From CAIYPG01 sp903864555 (GTDB taxonomy: Bacteria; Pseudomonadota; Gammaproteobacteria; Burkholderiales; SG8-39), in contig CANJJT010000161.1 in the NCBI GenBank assembly GCA_947474715.1, forward strand, positions 1 to 5,020: a stretch of DNA of 5,020 nt. Reading direction: 5' to 3'. This document shows, in pieces, positions 1 to 4,951 of the stretch. Every line of letters starts with the position of its first letter. The first letter of the stretch is position 1. A program made the position numbers and the translations under genes. Under the pieces are notes generated by a model. The model saw only the letters and a list, made by a program, of their open reading frames with translations, did not search any database and was not told where the DNA came from.

Positions 1-7
1 GACCTTC

Positions 8-232
8 CTACCCAATGCCAAAACGCCCTTTACGCGACAATAGGTGCATCTTGTAGAAGCTCATCTGGCGACTCTTCGGGCCATAGCCTATCTGAAGACC
101 GCGCTTCCCCGACGGGATGGCCGCGCCGACAAAGTTCAAGTAGGGTGGCAGGCTATGATGACGCAATCGGGTAACCGACGGTGAGGTAGTGGCGCGGAAA
201 ATAGCTAAAGCACAATAGTTATCGATGGAACT
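8..232 (-). pseudogene. Unidentified open stretch, possible C-terminal gene remnant
   Basis: Seen: 74 sense codons on the minus strand, bounded by TAG at 233-235 upstream and TAG at 8-10. The first methionine is at residue 57, so this cannot be an intact gene of that length. The composition looks protein-like: a Leu-Pro-Pro-Tyr-Leu-Asn-Phe-Val run near residues 28-35, then a basic, aromatic C-terminus ending RKGRFGIG. I do not recognise the family. Inference: it may be the tail of a decayed gene whose 5' part is broken by the TAG. The surrounding ~850 bases are also decayed and less GC-rich than the rest of the window. It could equally be a chance open frame. Confidence 0.2.
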
Positions 233-436
233 CTACAAACTTCTGCAGCACGATCTGCGGTCTCATATCTATCGCTAAATTTAGTTTGCTCTCCGATGCC
301 TGGCGGGAGAGTGGAAGACATCCTTTGGGTATCCGGTAGTTTGTCTTTGACCGGCTAGAAACCGCCGCATTCGCACCTTTAGGCACACTCTTCAAACTCT
401 TGCCACGAACTCTCGTTCGAGCCCAGCGCCACCGAT

Positions 437-460
437 ACAGTTTAGACCGAGGTCTACTGT
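437..460. repeat. 10-bp interrupted inverted repeat
   Basis: The left arm is ACAGT-TT-AGACC (437-448) and the right arm is GGTCT-ACTGT (451-460). They are perfectly complementary over 10 bp except for a two-base TT bulge, with only GA between the arms. On the plus strand the stem is followed by TTCTT, a weak T-rich run, so a decayed terminator is one reading. A protein-binding site or mobile-element end is another. It lies in gene-poor DNA just before the thermonuclease-like remnant. Confidence 0.4.
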
Positions 461-518
461 TCTTGGTCGTGCCGATTAACTTTTCCGCGCAGGCTCATTC
501 AGTGAGCCACCCTTTCTT

Positions 519-644
519 TTGCTGTTGGGCGATGCTTCTGCCACCCTTGCAGGTCAAGTGATTTCCGTCCACGACGGGGATAGCATTACCGTACTTGTCG
601 ATCGATCGCAGGTGAAAGTTCGTTCCATGGCAAGGCGCCACTGA
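519..644 (+). pseudogene. Thermonuclease-like (SNase) N-terminal remnant
   Basis: Seen: the frame is open from 480 to the TGA at 642-644 and has no ATG near its start. From the TTG at 519 it reads a short hydrophobic stretch, then ATLAGQVISVHDGDSITV and a VDRSQVKVR segment. Known: staphylococcal-nuclease-fold proteins of proteobacteria carry, after a signal peptide, a G-x-V-x-x-V-x-DGDT-x-T-V strand pair followed by KVRLxGIDAPE. Here the DGDS (calcium-site region) and the KVR strand (active-site Arg region) are recognisable. The following GIDAPE segment, with its catalytic acidic residues, is missing, and a stop arrives seven codons after KVR. Traces of similarity may continue in other frames to ~700 but cannot be read as one protein. 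Inference: a dead 5' fragment of a secreted nuclease gene. Confidence 0.5.
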
Positions 645-853
645 CGGGATGGCGCTACGGAGCAGCGCTTGAGGGAAGCGCGACGTACGCCACTTCTGTG
701 CGTATCATTGTAATCACATTCCAATGCCTCTCACCGTCATTAAACAGTCTACATTGGTAATGTAATCATCGTTCACCGCGACACCGCAGGAACTATTGCC
801 TGATTCCGAGGCCACCGATGACCCGCGCTACAGCGACACGTGAAATATCCGGG
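645..853. other. Gene-free AT-richer stretch with short repeats
   Basis: No credible coding frame was found. TGTAATCA occurs twice (709-716 and 761-768). Nearby are CATTG(706)...CAATG(726), CCAATG(721-726)...CATTGG(752-757) and ACATT-GGT-AATGT (751-763), all inverted pairs. This cluster could be decayed recombination or binding sites, or chance in AT-richer DNA. It lies downstream of the binding-protein gene that ends at 854. No convincing rho-independent terminator for that gene was seen. Confidence 0.3.
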
Positions 854-1834
854 CTAATCGTCCAGGGTGATGCCCGACTCGCGCGTCATCTTGCGCCAGC
901 GCTCGGTCTCGGTGACAACATGACGGGCGAACTCCTCCGGCGTGCTGCCGATCAGCTGCGTTTCACTGGCCAGGCGCTTCACCACTTCGGGTGACTTCAC
1001 CGCCTTGGCCATTTCCGCGCTCAGCAGGTTGATGATGGCAGGCGGCGTCTTCGCCGGTGCCACCAGCCCCTGCCAGCTGGAGTATTCAAAGTCCTTCCAG
1101 CCCTGCTCCACCAGCGTGGGCATGTCCGGGAAAGCCGGATTGCGCACGTGATTGGCCATGCCCAGGGTCTTCAGCTTACCCGAGCGCAGGTGCGGCAGCG
1201 CCGAACTCAGGGTGATGGGATTGACCTGCACGCGGCCCGCCAGCAGGTCGGGGATCACCTGCGCCGCGCTCTTGTAATGCACGAAGGTCAACTTGATGCC
1301 CAGCAGGTCCTCCATCCAGGCGCCGGTCAGGTGCTGCTGGCTGCCCACGCCATTGGTGGCGAGGTTGACCTTGCCCGGATTGGCCTTGGCATAGGCGGTG
1401 AACTCGGCCGCCGTCGAGGGCATGGAGGGATGCACCAGGATCACGCCCCAGCGCTTGCTCACCAGCGAGATGGGCGCAAAGGCATTCACCTTGTCGAAGG
1501 GCAGCTCGAGGGTGCGCAGGGGAATCAGGCTGTAGCTCGCCGACACCAGCAGCAGCGTGTAGCCATCGGCCGGCTGGCGTGCCACATGCGCCATGCCGAT
1601 GGTGCTGGCCCCGCCCGGCTTGAAGTCGAACAGGAATTGCTGGCGCAGGCTGCGGCTGACTTCAGCAAAGTGCACGCGGCCCTCGGTCTCGGCCACCGAG
1701 CCGGGGGTGAAGGGGATGATGACGACGACCGGTTTGCTGGGGTAGTTTGCGGTCGGCGCCGGCTGGGCCAACAAGGGGCCTGCAGCGGCCAGTCCGGCCA
1801 GCAGCGGCAAAAAACGAAGGTATGACAGACGCAC
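854..1834 (-). CDS. Bug/TctC-family periplasmic solute-binding protein
   Basis: Role: a secreted receptor of the tripartite tricarboxylate transporter type, binding a small, usually carboxylated, solute in the periplasm. The ligand is unknown. Length 326 aa, usual for the family. Start: GTG at 1834, with AAGGAG at 1846-1841 six bases upstream. The longer ATG start at 1909 would put 25 charged residues before the signal peptide and is rejected. Residues 1-23 form a signal peptide (hydrophobic LPLLAGLAAAGPLLA, likely cut before Gln24). Then come the family landmarks: YPSKPVVVIIPFTPG, the PADGYTLLL block, SALPHLRSGKLKTLG and the C-terminal VAPAKTPPAIINLL region. Odd: the two ligand-loop motifs differ from the usual PGGxxDxxAR and NRPGAGG, here PGSVAETEGR and KPGGAST, so the ligand may be unusual. 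Neighbour: it follows the MBL hydrolase by 143 bases on the same strand. No transporter membrane subunit is in the window, which is common for Bug genes. Confidence 0.93.
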   Translation of the reverse strand: MRLSYLRFLPLLAGLAAAGPLLAQPAPTANYPSKPVVVIIPFTPGSVAETEGRVHFAEVSRSLRQQFLFDFKPGGASTIGMAHVARQPADGYTLLLVSASYSLIPLRTLELPFDKVNAFAPISLVSKRWGVILVHPSMPSTAAEFTAYAKANPGKVNLATNGVGSQQHLTGAWMEDLLGIKLTFVHYKSAAQVIPDLLAGRVQVNPITLSSALPHLRSGKLKTLGMANHVRNPAFPDMPTLVEQGWKDFEYSSWQGLVAPAKTPPAIINLLSAEMAKAVKSPEVVKRLASETQLIGSTPEEFARHVVTETERWRKMTRESGITLDD

Positions 1835-1840
1835 GGGCTT

Positions 1841-1846
1841 CTCCTT
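1841..1846 (-). promoter_or_regulatory. Ribosome binding site fixing the GTG start of the Bug gene
   Basis: On the minus strand AAGGAG lies six bases before GTG 1834, and the signal peptide begins directly at that codon. No ribosome site of this quality was noted before the upstream ATG at 1909. Confidence 0.8.
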
Positions 1847-1977
1847 GGGCGCGGTGGACGCTTCTGCTCCGACCTCCCGGTCGTCAGCTCGACTCTCTGG
1901 GCGGGGCAAAGGCTTGTTGCAGGGATCAGGCTAGCATGATGGACTCAGGGCCCCACGTAGCGACGGCTGAGGGCGAC

Positions 1978-2844
1978 TCAATCCCTGCCACCCTGCGGCC
2001 GCAGCTTCCAGGTCTCGCCATTGGCTTCTATCCAGCCGGCGCTGGGCCCGGCGAAGTGGGTGCCGAACACCAGCACTTGCTTCCCGCACAGGTCAGCAAA
2101 CATGCGCCGCCGTGTCGCTTCGGCCTTATCCCCGTCATGGTCCACGGTGGCGCGCCAGTCCGGACGCTCCAGCTGGCAGGGATGATGGGCGATGTCACCG
2201 GTGATGAGAGCGCGCTCGCCCTTGGAGTGGATGACGATGCTGACATGGCCGGGTGTGTGGCCCAGGCTGGGGATGAGCTGCACCTCCTCGCACAGGCGAT
2301 GGTCGGTCTCGACGAAGTCGGCACGACCGGCTTCGAACACCGGCCTCACCGAATCCTCGAATACCGGTATGGATAATTCATCGGCCTTCTGATTCTTCCA
2401 GTGCTCGTACTCGATGCGCCCGAAGAGGTAGCGCGCATTCGGGAAGGTCGGCACCCAATGGTCGTCGGCCCACATCGTGTTCCAGCCGACATGGTCGACG
2501 TGCAGGTGGGTGCACAGCACGAAGTCGACCGACTCGCGCGGGAACCCAGCGTCGGCAATGTCCTGGAGGAAAGAACCCTGGCGACCGTTCCAAGCCGGCA
2601 CACGGCGGTTCTGCTTGTCGTTGCCCAGACAGGGATCAACGACGATGCGGTATTGCGGGGTCTGGATGAGCAAGGCATGGATGCTCATCTTCAGCTTGCC
2701 TTCGGGGCTGGCGAAATGCGGCACCAGCCACTGCATGGGCCGCACCAGATCGGGTGCCGCATCCGGCAGCAGGAAGCGGCTGCCGCCGGTCACCTCCAGT
2801 TCCAGAACCTTCGAGACGGTGACGTCGCCGATCTTCCAATGCAT
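1978..2844 (-). CDS. Metallo-beta-lactamase-fold hydrolase
   Basis: Probable dinuclear zinc hydrolase of 288 aa, with no signal peptide, so cytoplasmic. Ligands are visible in the canonical order: HLHVDH at 113-118 (His113, His115, Asp117, His118), His196 in GHTPGH, the bridging Asp217 in TGD, and His263 in GTHFAGP. The N-terminal ~70 residues carry the fold's first strands, ending in VVDPCLGND where family members have a conserved Asp. This layout fits the broad group that includes lactonases of the AHL-lactonase type and organophosphate or other ester hydrolases. Substrate cannot be assigned from motifs alone. Start: ATG 2844, preceded by AAGGAG at 2855-2850 with five bases spacing. Context: the next gene downstream on the strand is a Bug solute-binding protein, so hydrolysis of an imported lactone or ester is a reasonable guess but only inference. 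A 13-bp hairpin and a TTGCA dyad lie between this gene and the upstream oxidoreductase, suggesting its own transcription signal. Confidence 0.93.
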   Translation of the reverse strand: MHWKIGDVTVSKVLELEVTGGSRFLLPDAAPDLVRPMQWLVPHFASPEGKLKMSIHALLIQTPQYRIVVDPCLGNDKQNRRVPAWNGRQGSFLQDIADAGFPRESVDFVLCTHLHVDHVGWNTMWADDHWVPTFPNARYLFGRIEYEHWKNQKADELSIPVFEDSVRPVFEAGRADFVETDHRLCEEVQLIPSLGHTPGHVSIVIHSKGERALITGDIAHHPCQLERPDWRATVDHDGDKAEATRRRMFADLCGKQVLVFGTHFAGPSAGWIEANGETWKLRPQGGRD

Positions 2845-2909
2845 GGCTGCTCCTTTTGTCTTGCCGGGGTCACTCGCCCATGCGCGTGCCCACGGGCTTC
2901 AGTCGGCGA

Positions 2910-2927
2910 TTGCATCACATCGTGCAA
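2910..2927. promoter_or_regulatory. Dyad TTGCA-N8-TGCAA, possible operator
   Basis: TTGCA at 2910-2914 is mirrored by TGCAA at 2923-2927, about 66 bases upstream of the hydrolase start at 2844. Size and position suit a dimeric regulator such as a LysR or GntR type, though none is in the window. On the minus strand the dyad begins with TTGCAC, which could double as a weak -35, but I see no good -10 at the right distance. Tentative. Confidence 0.3.
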
Positions 2928-2930
2928 ACC

Positions 2931-2959
2931 GCACTGCCTGCAGCCGCTGCAGGCAGTGC
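2931..2959 (-). terminator. Perfect 13-bp hairpin after the FrnE-like gene
   Basis: GCACTGCCTGCAG (2931-2943) and CTGCAGGCAGTGC (2947-2959) are exact reverse complements around a CCG loop. The stem starts 17 bases past the stop codon of the FrnE-like gene, where a terminator is expected. It is followed on the minus strand by GGTTTGC, so the usual U-tract is poor. It may be a weak or factor-assisted terminator, an mRNA 3'-end stabiliser, or a partial barrier between the SEC-C/FrnE pair and the hydrolase gene. The inverted repeat itself is certain; its function is inferred. Confidence 0.6.
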
Positions 2960-2976
2960 CGATCAAGCAACCGATG

Positions 2977-3594
2977 TCACTGTGACCTGGCCACGGCCCC
3001 GGCCGCAGCCAGTAACTGCTCGATCACTTCATAAGGCTGGGCACCCACCACACCCTGCCCGCCCGCAGCAAACGTGGGCACCCCGGTCACGCCGATGCCG
3101 GTGGACCGGGTCCAGTCCGCATCCACGGCATTACTGAAGCTGCGCTCCTGCAGCACCTGGCGCGCCGCTTCTGCGGACAGGCCCACCGACTGCGCCAGGC
3201 CAACCAGCACTTCCCGATCGCCGATATTGCGGGCATCGACGAAGTAGGCCTTGTAGATGGCGTCGTGGAGGGCATAGCCGCCCGCCTGCGTATCCGCCCA
3301 TTTGCCCAGTTCCTGGGCGAGGCGGCTGTTGTAGGTGTGGGTGCGCTCGCCGTAAGGGAGACCCTCGATGTCCATCAGGCCCTTCATGCGGGTCTGTCTG
3401 GCCTGGCGGGTGGCCTCATCCCAGCGCGCACTCATGAGCAGGCCCTCGGCAGGCGTGTCCGGATGCAAGGGGAAAAAGACCAGCCTGACCTGGATGTCAT
3501 AGCGTTGCTGCAGCTTTTCAATACGCACGGTACTGAGATAACACCAGGGTCAGACGTAGTCGGTGAAGACTTCCAGTATCACGGGCTGCTTCAT
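2977..3594 (-). CDS. FrnE-like DsbA-family oxidoreductase with in-frame UGA (candidate selenocysteine) at active site
   Basis: A thioredoxin-fold thiol oxidoreductase of the DsbA/FrnE (2-hydroxychromene-2-carboxylate isomerase-like) family, 205 residues if the UGA is decoded. There is no signal peptide, so it is probably cytoplasmic. Start: ATG 3594, with a modest AGGTG ribosome site. The first strand reads MKQPVILEVFTDYV, then TGA (3552-3550), then PWCYLS, so codon 15 sits exactly where family members have the first Cys of CPWC; Cys18 is kept. The rest is intact: FFPLHPDTPAEG (about 40-51), the helical insertion with YNSRLAQELG and AIYKAYFVD, and the cis-Pro loop GVPTF (171-175). A 7-bp hairpin with SECIS-like geometry follows the UGA. 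Alternatives: a recent nonsense mutation, a sequencing error, or an inactive product from GTG 3528 lacking strand 1 and the active site. The gene lies 35 bases after the SEC-C gene and is probably co-transcribed with it. Confidence 0.85.
3518..3536 (-). promoter_or_regulatory. Candidate bacterial SECIS hairpin
   Basis: On the mRNA (minus strand), counting from the base after UGA, U14-C20 pairs with G26-A32: U-A, C-G, A-U, G-U, U-A, A-U, C-G. The loop is CGUGC (21-25). The loop begins after 20 bases, is 5 nt long and has G at its second position. As I recall, bacterial SECIS elements have an apical loop of 3-14 nt about 16-37 nt after UGA, with a G in the first two loop positions. The E. coli fdhF loop sits at nearly the same distance. 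The hairpin is real in sequence; recognition by SelB is inference. Confidence 0.55.
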
Positions 3595-3629
3595 GGCGGC
3601 ACCTGTTGGTTGGTTGGAACGACAATGTA

Positions 3630-4622
3630 TCAGGGAGAGGGGGACAGCAAGCCTGGCTTGTCCAGGCAGCACTTCTTGAACTTCCTGCCACTGCCGCACG
3701 GGCAGGGATCGTTGCGACCGACCTTGGGCTCATCGCGCACATAGGGCAGGGGATACGATCCCATTTCGAACTCATCATCAAACTCATCATGGAACTCACC
3801 ATCCACATTCCCGTCTGCCTGCTCATCGGCCTGCGCCCGTTCCTGCTGCCGCTCGCGGACCTTTTCAGGTGCATAGAATGACCAGGGGTCTGCTGAACGC
3901 TCCCGCGGCAGCGCATCCCGCTGCCGCGCATAAACCTTGGCAATCTCGTCCATGTCAAAGAAGAACGATGTCGAGTTTGGCCCCGTGGCCATGGCTTCCA
4001 GCAAGGGCCGGTACGAAGCCCGCGGATGGTCGAGCAGCAGGTCGGCCACGGAGATGCGTAAATCCCAGTCTTCGGCCTCGTCGCCTGCGATGCCGGCGGC
4101 CCATTCCAGCGCCGTTTCCAGAGCCGGTGCACCATGGTGGCGGGCCAGAACCAGCAGCGCCTCTATCGCACCGACGCGGCCATACCAGTTCGCGGTCCGG
4201 TCGACGGCAAACTCGCGCAGGCCCGTGAGCACAGTGGACGGTTTGTTGGCGTACAAGGCCTGCCACTGACCGGCGAACCAATCCAGCAGGTCAGAATCCT
4301 CCTTTCCGGACATGCGACGTATGCAGTCGTTGAGGAAAAACCCGGCACCCTCCTCCGGCATCCGTCCGAGGATCATGCAGGCATGCAGCCGCAGCCAGTA
4401 TTCCCCAGCGGTCACGTCATCTTCCCAGGGCACATCCAGGTGCTTGCGCAGCGCCTCGACCATGTCGCTGCCGCGGCTGGCGCAGGCTTCGATCAAGCTG
4501 CTTGGCACCTGGGCATCACTGGCGATGAGGCAGTCGATCAATTCGCCCGGTGACATGGCCTGCAGCGCGGCCTCGCTCCACTCGGGCAATGGGACTTCTT
4601 CGGGATTCTCCATATCCGGCAT
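3630..4622 (-). CDS. Helical-repeat protein with C-terminal SEC-C zinc motif
   Basis: 330 aa, function unknown. Residues ~15-235 are helix-rich with repeated Leu/Ala patterns (for example WLRLHACMILGRMPEEGA at 76-93 and VGAIEALLVLARHHGAPA at 150-167), resembling HEAT-like arrays and perhaps the DUF1186 group. Residues ~255-287 form a charged linker rich in Glu, Gln and Asp, containing the repeat DGEF-HDEF-DDEF. Residues 301-320 are a classic SEC-C motif, VGRNDPCPCGSGRKFKKCCL, with zinc ligands Cys307, Cys309, Cys318 and Cys319. SEC-C tails bind zinc and, in SecA, contact SecB and ribosomes; in other proteins they are used as interaction modules. Start: ATG 4622 with AGGAG at 4634-4630, seven bases upstream. 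The in-frame ATG at 4613 is too far from it, and an extension to 4820 would run through the antitoxin gene and promoter. It heads a likely two-gene transcript with the FrnE-like oxidoreductase and diverges from the toxin-antitoxin operon. Confidence 0.88.
   Translation of the reverse strand: MPDMENPEEVPLPEWSEAALQAMSPGELIDCLIASDAQVPSSLIEACASRGSDMVEALRKHLDVPWEDDVTAGEYWLRLHACMILGRMPEEGAGFFLNDCIRRMSGKEDSDLLDWFAGQWQALYANKPSTVLTGLREFAVDRTANWYGRVGAIEALLVLARHHGAPALETALEWAAGIAGDEAEDWDLRISVADLLLDHPRASYRPLLEAMATGPNSTSFFFDMDEIAKVYARQRDALPRERSADPWSFYAPEKVRERQQERAQADEQADGNVDGEFHDEFDDEFEMGSYPLPYVRDEPKVGRNDPCPCGSGRKFKKCCLDKPGLLSPSP
3768..3803. repeat. Three 12-bp tandem repeats inside the SEC-C gene
   Basis: Units GAACTCATCATC, AAACTCATCATG and GAACTCACCATC follow one another with no gap. 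Read on the minus strand they encode DGEF, HDEF and DDEF, an acidic/aromatic linker just before the zinc motif. The units are imperfect. Being a multiple of three, gain or loss of a unit would keep the frame, so linker length may vary between strains. Confidence 0.8.
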
Positions 4623-4670
4623 TCGATTTCTCCTGACTAGGCACTGATGATATGGCGGACGACTGCAGGT

Positions 4671-4699
4671 TTGCAGCCTGTAATTACGAACGTTATAAT
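4671..4699 (+). promoter_or_regulatory. Sigma-70-type promoter of the toxin-antitoxin operon
   Basis: TTGCAG (4671-4676) is separated by exactly 17 bases from a perfect TATAAT (4694-4699), 22 bases before the antitoxin start at 4722. The -35 matches consensus at only three positions, but the -10 and spacing are ideal. CTGCA-GGTT-TGCAG (4663-4676), an inverted repeat, overlaps the -35. The 99-base gap to the divergent SEC-C gene probably holds that gene's promoter too. Confidence 0.65.
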
Positions 4700-4700
4700 T
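4682..4700. promoter_or_regulatory. AT-rich dyad over the -10, likely antitoxin operator
   Basis: AATTA (4682-4686) and TAATT (4696-4700) form an inverted repeat with a nine-base core that contains the palindrome AACGTT (4689-4694). It covers the spacer and -10 of the operon promoter. AbrB/MazE-type antitoxins bind such AT-rich dyads to repress their own operon, so autoregulation is the natural reading. It was not tested here. Confidence 0.45.
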
Positions 4701-4708
4701 TGATCCAC

Positions 4709-4713
4709 AGGAG
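4709..4713 (+). promoter_or_regulatory. Ribosome binding site deciding the antitoxin start
   Basis: AGGAG lies two bases before ATG 4716, which is too close, and eight bases before ATG 4722, which is suitable. The second ATG also begins the usual MKIKIT strand of the family. Confidence 0.7.
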
Positions 4714-4721
4714 CCATGCCC

Positions 4722-4943
4722 ATGAAAATCAAGATCACCACCGTCGGCAACTCCGCCGGCATCATTTTGCCCAAGGAATTGCTGGCGCGGTTGCGTCTTG
4801 AAAAAGGCGACGCGCTGCACGTCACTGAACTGCCCGATGGCATCAAGCTGAGTCCGTTTGATCCGACCCTGGCCGCGCAGATGGACGTGGCCGAGGGGAT
4901 CATGCGCAAGCGTCGCACTTTGCTGCGCAAACTGGCCGAGTGA
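4722..4943 (+). CDS. AbrB/MazE/SpoVT-family antitoxin
   Basis: A 73-aa antitoxin and DNA-binding repressor. The N-terminal swapped-hairpin domain is plain: MKIKITTVGNSAGIILPKELLARLRLEKGD (residues 1-30) has the family signature of beta strand, GNSxGI-x-LPKE and the L-x-x-GD turn. The domain dimerises to grip operator DNA. Residues ~45-73, ending in a basic MRKRRTLLRKLAE helix, are where such antitoxins usually wrap and neutralise the toxin. Start chosen at 4722 from ribosome-site spacing; ATG 4716 would add two residues. The stop is eight bases before the Doc toxin start, so the two are co-translated in the usual antitoxin-first order. A dyad over the promoter suggests self-repression. Confidence 0.93.
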   Translation: MKIKITTVGNSAGIILPKELLARLRLEKGDALHVTELPDGIKLSPFDPTLAAQMDVAEGIMRKRRTLLRKLAE

Positions 4944-4951
4944 GGTGAGGC

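Noticed and set aside
333..354. CCGGT-N12-ACCGG inverted repeat
   Set aside because: Only five base pairs with a 12-base gap and no gene context; within chance expectation.
406..432. tRNA-like 3' segment (GTTCGAGCCCAGCGCCACC)
   Set aside because: The flanking bases do not pair as a T-arm or acceptor stem, and no anticodon arm is present upstream.
1148..1825. Long plus-strand open frame of 225 codons
   Set aside because: Antisense shadow of the Bug gene in GC-rich DNA; low-complexity Gly/Gln/His composition and no recognisable motif.
1835..1909. Upstream ATG start (1909) adding 25 residues to the Bug protein
   Set aside because: It places charged residues before a clear signal peptide, whereas GTG 1834 has AAGGAG six bases upstream and starts directly at the signal peptide.
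1835..1977. Promoter or terminator between the hydrolase and Bug genes
   Set aside because: No -35/-10 pair of convincing quality and no stem with a U-tract was found; the GGGCCC palindrome alone is too short.
3502..3526. Second alternative stem GCGU(AU)UG/CAACGC with an 11-nt loop
   Set aside because: The loop starts 31 bases after the UGA with AAAA and no early G, and the upper stem is only two pairs.
3529..3545. Alternative hairpin GGUGUU-AUCUC-AGUACC as SECIS
   Set aside because: It lies only four bases after the UGA, the loop has no G, and two of six pairs are G-U; the hairpin at 3518-3536 fits the known geometry better.
4623..4820. N-terminal extension of the SEC-C protein to ATG 4820
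   Set aside because: It would run antisense through the antitoxin gene and its promoter; ATG 4622 has a good ribosome site and gives a sensible N-terminus.
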